Below the pieces are notes generated by a model. It made no database searches. It saw only the letters and a program-made list of their open reading frames with translations, and was not told where the DNA came from. Positions 49,578 through 58,496 of a stretch of DNA of 64,000 bases are shown piece after piece (the first letter of the stretch is position 1; every line of letters starts with the position of its first letter). The DNA comes from Nemertoderma westbladi. Lineage: Eukaryota > Xenacoelomorpha > Nemertodermatida > Nemertodermatidae. Position numbers and translations under genes: made by a program. The stretch lies in contig JAUCBJ010006988.1 in the NCBI GenBank assembly GCA_032718475.1, positions 146,075 through 210,074 of the forward strand. Direction: 5' to 3'.

Positions 49578-50498
49578 TGTAAAAGCTTTTGCGGACATAA
49601 CAAGTCATTTTTCCCCGCAATGTACTGTGTAGGTGCTTTAGCGGACATAACAAGTCATTTTTGCCGCAATGCGCCTAATACTCTAAAAGACTGGAGCTCA
49701 GATGACGAAATCTGTCAGCTGATTTTCTGTAAACGTGGAACCTCTTTGTTCTGCTCAGCCAATCAGAGCGATTTTCATTTTATGTTGGACAAGGGGCCTA
49801 CGGAAACCCGCGCAATGCATTACGGTCTTTGTTTACCTTTTCTGAGCCTCAGAACACCGGCTTAGAATTCTTCTGTGCTTCTGTAGAAGTTAGAGACTTT
49901 GGCCAAAACATTAGATGGCTTTGATTACAAGAACGTAAATCTATTATCTGAACAAACTACAACCCAAACTGCTGAACTGACTTGCATAAGTAACATATAT
50001 TGATTGTTCACCGCACTATTTTACTTCTGTTTACTGTCTGTTATTAATTGTTGTATATTGATGGATATGTTGTTATATTTGGAGAATACCGATAAATAAT
50101 CATAAAACCCCAATCTTCTTGATTACTGAAGGTAAGAGGGACCGGTTACCTGTAGCAATTGCGACTTACATTATAGTGATTTTGTGTGAATTAAATGCTA
50201 TTTCATAATCCCTACATGTGTCAGTTGCTATCCTCCTTATATATTATCAAATTCAGTGACGGTCGGCAGATCAGTGTGAAGTAGTGTGAAGTCGTGTGAA
50301 GTAGTGTGACAGATAATAAAGCATCTCCTAAAGAATGCGCTATTTACGAAACTCAGTGGCCATCTCGTTGTGTTTAGTATAAGTCATAACTCTGTTTTAT
50401 ATACTTAAAGCGCCACGTCCTAAAGGAACTGTTAATAATTCCCCGAAAGTGAATAATATTGTCAGAAATTATATAGTAACGATCAATCGAATAATACA
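49578..50498 (+). repeat. 3' LTR of BEL copy 2, part 1
   Basis: Begins TGTAAAAGCTTTTGCGGAC and follows the 5' LTR to AATAATACA. It is preceded by GGGAGCAG, a short purine stretch that may serve as the polypurine tract. Interrupted at 50498 by a 2.6-kb insertion. Confidence 0.9.
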
Positions 50499-50769
50499 CG
50501 TTCGTGGGGCCTTCGCGCAGCACGAGGCCCAGTTATGAGATACAAATTAAAATTGTGCGACTGTATCACAAAATCAGGTTATGAGAGATTAACCCACACC
50601 ACCAATTAATCAAAGAAAGGGGGACAGTACGTGTTCACCCCTTTTAATCTGTGGTGTGGCTAGTTGCCACCGGTCACGCGGTCAGCCGGTACCGGTAGTA
50701 GGGTGGTACCATGGCCTACTACACACAGGCCATGACAAGGACTTGCCGTGAAATTAGCGTAGGCTGACT

Positions 50770-51235
50770 GATGAATTATCAAATATTATATTTTCCACGA
50801 ATGCAGGGTTCATATTTAAAAGAAGATGACTAGATTTTCGTAAAGAATTTAATTGAAACAGTATTTAATAATTAATAAATTAATTATCGCTTGAGTTCCT
50901 GCAGCTTTTATTCGTTTGTGGCTGCCTCTGGCTATGTTTGTGGCAGGAATGTTTGAACGCTAATAAGTCGGTCAATCATGGATGAAATGGAACCAAACTT
51001 GGTACTCATGTAGTCTATAAAAAATTTAGAAATTCTACACACAGACAGACTTCTACAGTTCCCCAGTCTGCCGCTAGGGGGCGAATTAACAGAAACGTAA
51101 AAATAGCTGTAATTATAGAACCAACGATCAGATTCATCTGAAATTTAGTAGTAGTTACCTAAGAGCATTGCTTAATTAGAAATTCTACAGAGACTTTTAC
51201 AGTTCCTGTCTGCCTCTAGTGGGGAATTGTTAGAG
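50770..51235. repeat. Dispersed repeat, copy b
   Basis: Inverted match of 24416-24900: ATTTTCCACGAATGCAGGGT, GTTTGTGGCTGCCTCTGGCT, GAACCAAACTTGGTAC and GACTTCTACAGTTCC. About 90% similar by eye. Confidence 0.7.
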
Positions 51236-51352
51236 CTCCAGTTCAACGTGCTTAGCACGGTTTAATAAACAATCAATTAATTATTTTATTCAATACAGTA
51301 ATTATAACAGTAAAATGCAATGTATTCTATTTTTTAGTGAAATCAAGAGATA

Positions 51353-51845
51353 GGAGGGGGGTGGGACTGGACGCAAATCCCATCTTGGCGAATTAATATC
51401 CCGCCTCAAGGTTATCATTCATATGCGTACCTCTGGCAAAAGAAGCAGGTCACAGTGGTGGTGTTTTCTAACCAAAACAATACACTAATCTCCATTACTT
51501 AATTAACGGAAAGGAGCAGGTTACAGTGGTGGGCTTTTCTAACCAAAACAATAAACAATATCTCAATAACATAGGGTATTTCATACTTATAGTCTTATTT
51601 TTGCAATACGAAAATACCAGAGGTACGCATATGAACTATAAGTCGTCTCAATATTAATTTCTCAATTTTGGGAAAGGAGCAGGTTACAGTGGCACGTTAT
51701 TTTAACCAAAACAATAAAGTAAACACAATAGAACAGGTTAGTTTTATTTTTGAGAGTAATCAGCTGTTGTTATTTGCGTCCAATTTCCCCTGGAGAGGGA
51801 TTAATTTTTATTGCGTCCAGTCCCCCCCCCCCCCCCCCCCCCCCC
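51353..51845. mobile_element. G/C-run-ended MITE, long form
   Basis: Left end is a G run then TGGGACTGGACGCAAAT. Right end is ATTGCGTCCAGT then 24 C. The ends are inverted copies. Inside are three copies of a block reading GGAGCAGGTTACAGTGG then TTTTCTAACCAAAACAATA. The same element in short form and reverse orientation is at 59038-59278, and a lone internal block is at about 56600. No coding capacity. Confidence 0.75.
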
Positions 51846-51981
51846 TATCTTGAAATCAAATACCAAAAATATATTTATTATATGAACAATCTATTTGGAA
51901 ATTGTAAGTTCGGCCTATATCTTTACCATAAGCTCAGTATCTTTATCTGGTGTGTTTTTATTATTTTACCAATTATTTAAT

Positions 51982-52440
51982 ATGTTTGATAGAATTGAAC
52001 AACACCGCCCAACACAACCAACTCTCTATCCGCCTCGAGCATCGAGAATACGAGAAACTCGATCGAAATACCTGCTTATCCCAGTAGTATCCGTCCGTAG
52101 ACACCGGACCGCTGCGGTTTACTCCCGTAGAACAGTAGAATTCCCGCAGCTTCCGACCCAATTCGACAACGAATTCGCTTCACACTTTCGCGTCACAGAG
52201 AACGTAATCCAGTGCGATAACGTCTGCCCAACGTTCAACCATTTCCCCCAGGCGATCCCAGGATCCGGGCCGCCGCTAAACCCAGATCGCAATCCTCGTC
52301 GATTCGTCCAGTCGTCGACGTATGTCAGTAAGTGGGACTCTTCCCACCGCACTCCAAGGTGGGTGACCGGAGTGAGGCATGAGGAACTTGGCAGTGGCCC
52401 GCATTACGATCTGACTGACCGCCGTATTCCCAGTGTCTGA
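51982..52440 (+). CDS. Unidentified ORF in the nested insertion
   Basis: 152 codons from the ATG (MFDRIEQHRPTQPTLYPP) to TGA at 52438. It is rich in Arg, Pro and Ser with motifs SKYLLIPVVSVRRHRTAAVY and FDNEFASHFRVTENVIQCDN. No family is recognised. A longer reading begins at a TTG at 51895. An antisense ORF (52602-52276, MEIFANAAPLLSETLP...) overlaps it, so which strand is coding, if either, is unclear. It could be an exon or relic of the element that carried it. Confidence 0.3.
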   Translation: MFDRIEQHRPTQPTLYPPRASRIRETRSKYLLIPVVSVRRHRTAAVYSRRTVEFPQLPTQFDNEFASHFRVTENVIQCDNVCPTFNHFPQAIPGSGPPLNPDRNPRRFVQSSTYVSKWDSSHRTPRWVTGVRHEELGSGPHYDLTDRRIPSV

Positions 52441-53110
52441 GTGTAGTAAATACCCAAATAGAATCGTACTGACAAACAAGCAATTCCGTAGTATTCCCCC
52501 GTTAATCACCTCTTGAAGCAACTCGGCTGCTCGGGTCCAGATACATCGGACTGTCGGGAGCGTTTCAGACAGTAATGGAGCGGCATTTGCGAATATTTCC
52601 AATGGTTTTATAATAAATAAGGGGATTCAACAGTTCAATGCTAAAACAAATGGATTATTCCTAACCCCACCCCAATACAGCAATATACCTAACAGTATAT
52701 AGCTTTGCAGGATTCTCGATTCAGGGATTGAGTACAGCCTGACAGTACCGGTACACATGGTAGGCCTACATGCAGAATTGCAAAATTTGTCAGAAAACCC
52801 AGCTGATTTATCCTACAGTAATAATAATTTAACGCATTTTAAATTTGGATAAACAAATGTATTATAACTGCAATAACAGTTACACTGATGCTGCACGAAG
52901 GCCCCACGCAAATTCTACTTGGAAAATTTTCAAACTTTTGCCAAACAACATGTGTACCAAGTTTGGATAGATTTCATCAAGGATTGGCCGAGTTATTAAC
53001 GTTTAAAATAAAATACTGAAAAAAAACGCGACAGAACGACAGAACGACAGAACGACAGGTTGATTAATGGTACCACTACGCTAAGGCTCACTCACTTCGT
53101 GGCTCGCCCC

Positions 53111-53165
53111 ACAGTAGGTCTGCACCGCAATAACTTTCAAAGCACCCGAATCCAGTCTCCCTTAA
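53111..53165 (+). repeat. 3' LTR of BEL copy 2, part 2
   Basis: ACAGTAGGTCTGCACCGC to CTCCCTTAA, matching 33416-33470 of the 5' LTR. Interrupted at TTAA by the next element. Confidence 0.9.
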
Positions 53166-54686
53166 GGGGGCGGTACACCACCTGGTGTCAAAAAATTGAA
53201 AAAAAATTTTTTTGCCGAATATTGTGTGAAATTTTATGTAGATTCCGAATCTGAAATCGGTTTTGTCATATCTCGATTGGATCTCGAGTTATACGTCTTT
53301 AACTGAGACCATGTTGACGGACAGACTGACAGACAGACCGACAGACCGACAGACAGTCTGGATAGGGTCAAAAGTGAAAACTGACAGCGGAAATGAAATC
53401 CTTGACCAGGAAAACCCCAATAGAGAGAATTTTAATTAGCTAATGTGATTCCTTATACTTTTGACGGACAGACCGACAGACCGACAGCCAGTCTGGATAG
53501 GGTCAAAAGTGAAAACTGACAGCGGAAATGAAATCCTTGACCAGGAAAACCCCCATAGAGAGAATTTTAATTTGCTAATGTGATTCCTTATACTTTTGAC
53601 GGACAGACTGACAGACAGACCGACAGACAGTCTGGATAGGGTCAAAAGTGAAAACTGACAGCGGAAATGAAATCCTTGACCAGGAAAACCCCCATAGAGA
53701 GAATTTTAATTAGCTAATGTGATTCCTTATATTTTCGACGGACAGACTGACAGACAGACAGACCAACAGACCGACAGACAGTCTGCATAGGGTCAAAAGT
53801 GAAAACTGACAGCGGAAATGAAATCCTTGTCCAGGAAAACCCCCATAGCGAGAATTTTAATTAGCTAATGTGATTCCTTATACTTTTGACGGACAGACTG
53901 AAAGACAGACCGACAGACAGACCGACAGACAGTCTGGATAGGGTCAAAGTGAAAACTGACAGCGGAAATGAAATCCTTGACAAGGAAAACCCCCATAGCG
54001 AGAATGTTAGTAGATTTTATTCTTTCTAAAGTCTTGACAGACAAACAGACAGAAATACTGACAGACTTCAGAAATTCATGAATTAGAGTTGGGCACTTGG
54101 GGGTTTGAATAATTTACAGTTAGGTACCGAAAGGGTTAAAACTTTAACCTCATTTTTCTCAGAATGTCATTTTTTGACCTCAAAAATGTATCTAGTCCGC
54201 CAATTTTCAATGAATTGAGCTGAAATTTGGAAAGTATCTCCAGACCGACGCACTCTTTAGAAATTGTGGTCAAATTTTTTTTTTTTAGCTTCGTTCGTTT
54301 TTTATTCAATGTTAAATGTAGAAATTTCGTGATTTTTTCGTTCTAAATGAAAAGTAATTTTTGATTGGCTATAAAAAAAGATCAAAACAAAATTTTAAAA
54401 ATTTGACCACAATTTCTGTTTATCATGACTTGGAGAATATGCACACCAAATTTCGAGCGAAAATAATTATAAATAAATATGTAGATAGGTTTTGTAATAT
54501 AGTCAATATTTATTAATATTAACTATTATTAAATTATTATAAATAGTTAATTCGAAAAAATTTTTTTGCCAAAAGTTGTATCTACAACCCAACTCTAATT
54601 GTGCCAATTTTCGAAAATACTTGACAATTTTGAAGCACACGACAATGATTTTTGTAAAAAATGCGCTTAGGTGGTGTACCGCCCCC
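53166..54686. mobile_element. TTAA-flanked non-autonomous DNA transposon (1521 bp)
   Basis: Perfect 18-bp terminal inverted repeats GGGGGCGGTACACCACCT (53166-53183 and 54669-54686), flanked by TTAA on both sides (53162-53165 and 54687-54690). The LTR needs only one TTAA here. TTAA duplication is the mark of piggyBac-type transposases. There is no transposase ORF; the interior has five tandem subrepeats (53314-54050) and AT-rich sequence. Confidence 0.92.
53314..54050. repeat. Five 136-151 bp subrepeats inside the TTAA element
   Basis: Units start near 53314, 53463, 53599, 53738 and 53889. Each has a GACGGACAGACTGACAGACA tract, CAGTCTGGATAGGGTCAAA, CTGACAGCGGAAATGAAATC and AGGAAAACCCCCATAG. 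Length differs by the number of GACAGACC steps. Confidence 0.85.
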
Positions 54687-54690
54687 TTAA

Positions 54691-54837
54691 CAGTGGGTGA
54701 ATGATCGCGCATAGACTGGCTTCGGCTAATGTAACTTCATGTGCACCAAATAATTGTTATAGGCTAAAGTCGATTTATAAACAAGAGGACAACTAAAATT
54801 GGCAGGTTAAACTGCTAAAGGTCTGAAAGCGCGAACA
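54691..54837 (+). repeat. 3' LTR of BEL copy 2, part 3
   Basis: CAGTGGGTGAATGATCGCGC to GCGCGAACA, matching the last part of the 5' LTR. Ends in CA followed by AGGCC. Confidence 0.9.
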
Positions 54838-54842
54838 AGGCC
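54838..54842. repeat. Target site duplication AGGCC, right
   Basis: Directly follows the terminal CA of the 3' LTR and equals 32497-32501. Confidence 0.85.
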
Positions 54843-54843
54843 C

Positions 54844-54968
54844 TACATGGAAAAAAAATGTTCATCATCTTTTTCCAATATTCTCTCGAACCTTTATAAA
54901 CTCCGCTGGCGCCCGATAAATAAAATGCCTAGAGAATATTGAAAAAAGTTATTCTTTTTTCCCATGTA
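54844..54968. mobile_element. 125-bp palindromic MITE-like element
   Basis: Left TACATGGAAAAAAAATGTTC...CAATATTCTCT and right AGAGAATATTG...TTTTTTCCCATGTA are imperfect inverted repeats of about 40 bp around a short GC-rich centre (CCGCTGGCGCCCG). No coding capacity. Confidence 0.5.
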
Positions 54969-55416
54969 ATAAATAATTATTTATATAACTTTTAGGAATT
55001 TTTAAACAACTTTTGCTAACGAAAATGGTGCTTTAGATAGTAGGGCCTACTTAGTTTGCTTTAATAGCATTTAAAAAAATTAAGTCAAAATATTATAATG
55101 ATAAGTTTGAAGTTATCACAAATTAATAATGTAAAACAAATATACTGAAGTCTAACTAAAATAACTTCACAATGGAAATTAGGCAGTGCAGTAGTGTATT
55201 ACCTACAATTACTTAATATTAATATAAATAATATAAATTGTAATATTAGCATTAATTTGTAAGCAATTAACGGGGGGGGGGGGGGGTATACCCCCCTTTA
55301 ACAAACTAAAAAACTAAATTCAATTTCAGCAAAGATTGGATAAATAACACAAATTTTAAAAGTTTACAAGGACTGAAGCATAAGAAGCTTCTTATAGGAC
55401 ATCAGAATAAATTATG
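54969..55416. other. AT-rich spacer with G15 run
   Basis: 3' flank of the fibrinogen-domain gene. It includes 15 G at 55272-55286 followed by TATACCCCCC, a palindromic homopolymer pair. No gene. Confidence 0.5.
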
Positions 55417-56427
55417 TTAATCTTTGAACGCTATTTTCATCTCAACCTGATCAGCTGAATTGTATTGAGTGAGAGTTTCCCAAAATGGACCTGTTTTATC
55501 GTTTTTCCCGTAAACCCCATTAAGATTTGAATCCTGAACCACGGTATCACCACAACTCTGGTACCACCACGCACCTTTATAGACCTTGGCGCAATTGCTT
55601 TCTAAGGAGTGATCGTTGTCCACATCAAACGTCGAGAATGGCATAGCGTTATGGTAACCAAGTGAATCCCCGGCGTTTCCATCCGGAGTACCGAATTCTA
55701 TACGGTATTTACTCAGCTCGTCTGTGATGTAAAAGTTCGGGTATTCCGTGTAGCTCGATACGTTGTTGTATCTGAGATCCACTCGTAGTGTTACAGCCCC
55801 GATCTGCGTCCGGGTCAACCAATGCAGCGACTCGAGACCCAACCAGAAGCTGCTCTCGGAATGGCCGAATCCCGACTTGTAGGCGAGCCAATCGCGGTAG
55901 AAGTCGGCGGATCCATCGACGCGTCTGTGGAACACGATCCAAGGGCCGCCCGCAGTGGATGCTTCGCATCGCAGTAGGTTGGGATCGATACGACGGATCA
56001 ACCAACGGACGGCGTCGTGGAACTGGGCCGGAGCCTTCGCGTTCGAGTCGAGACAGTCGCGAATCGCCGACCTGTGCCCGTATATAAGCCACTCGTACAA
56101 ATGGCTATCCAGCCAATCAGAAATGTTCTGTATCAGCTGTTTCTCCTCTGCCGATGACGCAGCCTGATTCACCCCAATAGCTGTGCCGATAACTATGGAG
56201 ATCACTATGGTTGCTAAGAAACCAATAATCAATATGATATTGGTAACCCTAGCTCGTCGAGCGTTTTCCTTTAGTATTCTATCGTTTTTCTCACTTAACG
56301 TAATAAACATTGCGGCTAAGTGGCCAACGTCATCACCGTCCACTTCAGGTTGACCATAAGGAATACGCATCCCCAAGTGGTTATCTTCTGGTGGTACCAT
56401 CCCTCTTCTATAGCAAATATTCCCCAT
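55417..56427 (-). CDS. Type II membrane protein with fibrinogen-related domain
   Basis: 336 aa in one uninterrupted exon. The N-terminus MGNICYRRGMVPPEDN is cytosolic. Gly2 and Cys5 resemble a dual myristoylation/palmitoylation signal. One membrane helix (residues 62-86, TNIILIIGFLATIVISIVIG) has no cleavable signal, so topology is N-in, C-out. An about 35-residue linker leads to the fibrinogen C-terminal domain (about 125-336): WIVFHRRVDGSADFYRDW, YKSGFG, FWLGLESLHWLT, TLRVDLRYNN, the calcium-site-like FDVDNDHS (267-274), and NCAKVYKGAWWYQSC with the disulphide pair Cys279/Cys292 before NLNGVYG. Family members such as FIBCD1, ficolins and tachylectins bind acetylated sugars in innate recognition. 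A similar surface role is inferred. The domain is complete and has no stops. Confidence 0.88.
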   Translation of the reverse strand: MGNICYRRGMVPPEDNHLGMRIPYGQPEVDGDDVGHLAAMFITLSEKNDRILKENARRARVTNIILIIGFLATIVISIVIGTAIGVNQAASSAEEKQLIQNISDWLDSHLYEWLIYGHRSAIRDCLDSNAKAPAQFHDAVRWLIRRIDPNLLRCEASTAGGPWIVFHRRVDGSADFYRDWLAYKSGFGHSESSFWLGLESLHWLTRTQIGAVTLRVDLRYNNVSSYTEYPNFYITDELSKYRIEFGTPDGNAGDSLGYHNAMPFSTFDVDNDHSLESNCAKVYKGAWWYQSCGDTVVQDSNLNGVYGKNDKTGPFWETLTQYNSADQVEMKIAFKD

Positions 56428-57363
56428 TATATTTTGTTAAATAATATAATTATTAGACCTAATTAGTCTGATTTAATTGAATAAAAGCCGCCAGTATTAT
56501 TATGCAGCAAACATTGAGTTAATTGGAATGACTACAAACATAAAATATGAATTCAGTGGGTTTAAAAATTAATTTAAATTAATTTAAAATATTAAGGGAA
56601 ATGAGCAGGTTACAATGGTGGTGTTTTCTAACCAAAACAATAAGTGAAACTTCAACATTACAGTTGAAATGTAAATAAATCAGATAATCTATAATCAGAA
56701 AATATATTTCATACACGTCGATGGCCTAAAAACAAAATGGTATATCCGAAAATATTCAAATTTCAGTTTTATCCACCATAGGGTTTTCCAGGGCGCTCTC
56801 CACGCTCCTGTGATTGGCTAAGCGCCAAACCAATAAAATAACAGAGTAATGGGGCTATGAAATAATGGGATATGCGAAGACAATTTAAATTACAGTTGCA
56901 AAACAGGATATCCCGACTTAGAAGATGTTTCTAACTGGGATATCCAATATTTGCATTTAATACTTCCACATATCCCATTTTGCAATTTAGTATTCCTATT
57001 GAATACTATTAAGGAGAAAGACGGGGCAAATTCAAAACAGTCTGTGATTTCCATTATTTGAATACAACATATTTAAACACACTAACTAAATAGTATCAGA
57101 AATATAATATGTGGTATGGTTATTTTGACGTACTACACAGCATGTTGATCGCCTGTCAATGTGGGTACAGAGTAGCGCCTGTCTGACATATGGGAGTGTT
57201 TTAACGTGGTATGTTATGCAAATTAGTTAAAAAAAATTGGAACATAAACCTGATTTTTAATAAGCTTATCAAATATTTACTAGAAACCAAAATATTATTA
57301 TTAATATTGTAGAACTATAAATCAGTCAGTATATTATCATATTATATATTATTTTGTAAAATA
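56428..57363. other. Spacer upstream of the fibrinogen-domain gene
   Basis: AT-rich. It holds one lone block of the G/C-ended MITE (about 56595-56650, GAGCAGGTTACAATGG then TTTTCTAACCAAAACAATA). A promoter is expected at the left edge but no motif is convincing. Confidence 0.5.
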
Positions 57364-57693
57364 ATGTTCAGGCAGGGAGATAAAGTGGATGTTTTGTGGA
57401 GGAAGCAATGGTGGACAGGAGGCGAAATACGGGCTGTTCATGAAAAGTCATGCTCAGTGGTGTTTGATAAATCAGTCTATGGAACCCGTTGGAGTCACCC
57501 GCAACGTTACATTCACGAGAAAATTCGTTTAACGGATTTTTCACAAGGTTCTTTTTTCACATGCTTCCACGAGCAATGGAGTCTTACTTCCTCATATTGC
57601 AACTTCTTTAACCTCAGCGACAGTGCCAGACTAAACTATAATTACAGAAGAGAGTCACGTTTCGGATTTGGATATAACAACACTGGAGATTAG
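57364..57693 (+). CDS. Tudor/SH3-like domain ORF (possible first exon)
   Basis: 109 aa from an ATG. The first half, MFRQGDKVDVLWRKQWWTGG and then IRAVHEKSCSVVFDKSVYG, has the spacing of Tudor/Agenet-type SH3 barrels (G-D-x-V-x-V-x-W...W-W-x-G-x-I), which often bind methylated peptides. The rest (from about residue 55) is not recognised and may run past a splice donor. The TAG is at 57691. The next ORF begins nine bases later in another frame, so the pair may be exons of one gene or a frameshifted gene. Confidence 0.45.
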   Translation: MFRQGDKVDVLWRKQWWTGGEIRAVHEKSCSVVFDKSVYGTRWSHPQRYIHEKIRLTDFSQGSFFTCFHEQWSLTSSYCNFFNLSDSARLNYNYRRESRFGFGYNNTGD

Positions 57694-57701
57694 GTTAGAT
57701 T

Positions 57702-58157
57702 GTGACTACGAAAGAAAACCGACCACCTGTTACAGTGGAAACTCCCACTCAACAACAAGACTACCAACTGCCTCAAAATTTCCCATTGTCACCATTTTTC
57801 TTCTCTACTTTAGATACGTGCGATTTAAATGAGCTGGAATTATTAAATGGAGATGTTAGTCTTGGTGATACACAAATATATAATGACATCCCCCAACCCC
57901 AACCTTTTCTTCATTCAGAATCTTTACCAGGTCCAAACGTAGACCAAGCACCTGATGCGAATTCCGGACCTCGGAAACGAAGACGATTTGCCAATCCTGA
58001 GGAGTGGGTCAGACAAAAAAATAAAAAAGCACGGATGCAAGGTTTGGAATATGAAGGGGTTGTAAAGGGGGAAAAGGCCACAAAGGTTTTAAGATCTATG
58101 GGTGCAGGGTGTAACTCACAAGCATGTGAAAAACAATATGGGTATATATATATATAG
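57702..58157 (+). CDS. Basic-motif ORF downstream of the Tudor-like ORF
   Basis: About 151 codons, open from 57699 without an early ATG, which argues for an exon or a frameshifted continuation. The N-terminal two-thirds are Pro/Gln/Asp-rich (low complexity). The C-terminal part has RKRRRFANPEEWVRQKNKKA then RMQGLEYEGVV and CNSQACEK. The pattern RKR..NP..W..NK.K..R..G..Y followed by paired Cys is seen in many uncharacterised invertebrate proteins, some near transposons. Function unknown. It ends in a TATATA run (58143-58157), so the true 3' end may be a splice site just before, after GAAAAACAATATG. Confidence 0.4.
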   Translation: MTTKENRPPVTVETPTQQQDYQLPQNFPLSPFFFSTLDTCDLNELELLNGDVSLGDTQIYNDIPQPQPFLHSESLPGPNVDQAPDANSGPRKRRRFANPEEWVRQKNKKARMQGLEYEGVVKGEKATKVLRSMGAGCNSQACEKQYGYIYI

Positions 58158-58496
58158 ATATAATGTATCAAATACGCCTTTCTTATATATGATATTGGTT
58201 CAGATCGCAGTTAACAATGCGCAATAAATATAAAAAATGACGAATAAACAAATTATGATTAAAAATGAATTTTCTAAAAAGGGATTAGTAGGAAATGCAC
58301 CATAAATGAAAAAATTGTGAAGCTAATAATATAATACTGTAAAACCAATAAATTTTATTTAAAAATAGAACATTATTTTAACTCCTTCCATAGAAATGGC
58401 GTTAAACAATCAACTACATTATTTTCACTCCCTTTGACAATGTTTTCACTGCAAATTTAGCTATTGAATTCATAGAATGTGATTTGTAATTACAAT
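58158..58496. other. AT-rich spacer
   Basis: No gene or repeat recognised before the segmental repeats start. Confidence 0.5.

Larger units (their letters stand above)
50499..53110. mobile_element. 2.6-kb composite insertion in the 3' LTR
   Basis: Bounded by the LTR sequence AATAATACA and its resumption ACAGTAGGTCTGCACC, giving a possible 3-bp ACA duplication. Ends are CGTTCGTGGGGCC and GGCTCGCCCC; GTGGGGC is shared in inverted orientation but the ends are not good terminal repeats. It is composite inside: dispersed repeat copy b (50770-51235), a G/C-ended MITE (51353-51845), an ORF (51982-52440) and an (ACAGAACG)n tract near 53031-53058. GTGGGGCCTTCG at 50502 recurs inverted at about 52895, so a smaller element may lie within. 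Confidence 0.75.
32502..54837 (+). mobile_element. BEL/Pao LTR retrotransposon copy 2, complete, with an extra 3' coding block
   Basis: A full element bounded by LTRs and an AGGCC duplication. Order: 5' LTR (32502-33618), leader, gag, protease, RT, RNase H, integrase (to 43710), noncoding block (43711-45266), third coding block (45322-49500), 3' LTR (49578-54837, split by two insertions). Without the nested insertions it is about 18.2 kb, long for BEL. The excess is the 2-kb leader, the 1.6-kb 3' block and the 4.2-kb third coding block. The two LTRs differ by roughly 15 bases in about 1.1 kb by eye, so insertion was fairly recent. Even so, gag-pol carries at least nine frame breaks, so this copy is not autonomous as read. 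Confidence 0.9.

Noticed and set aside
55709-56092. 127-aa minus-strand ORF in the fibrinogen-domain gene and plus-strand ORFs 55788-56167
   Set aside because: Alternative-frame shadows of the GC-richer fibrinogen-domain exon.
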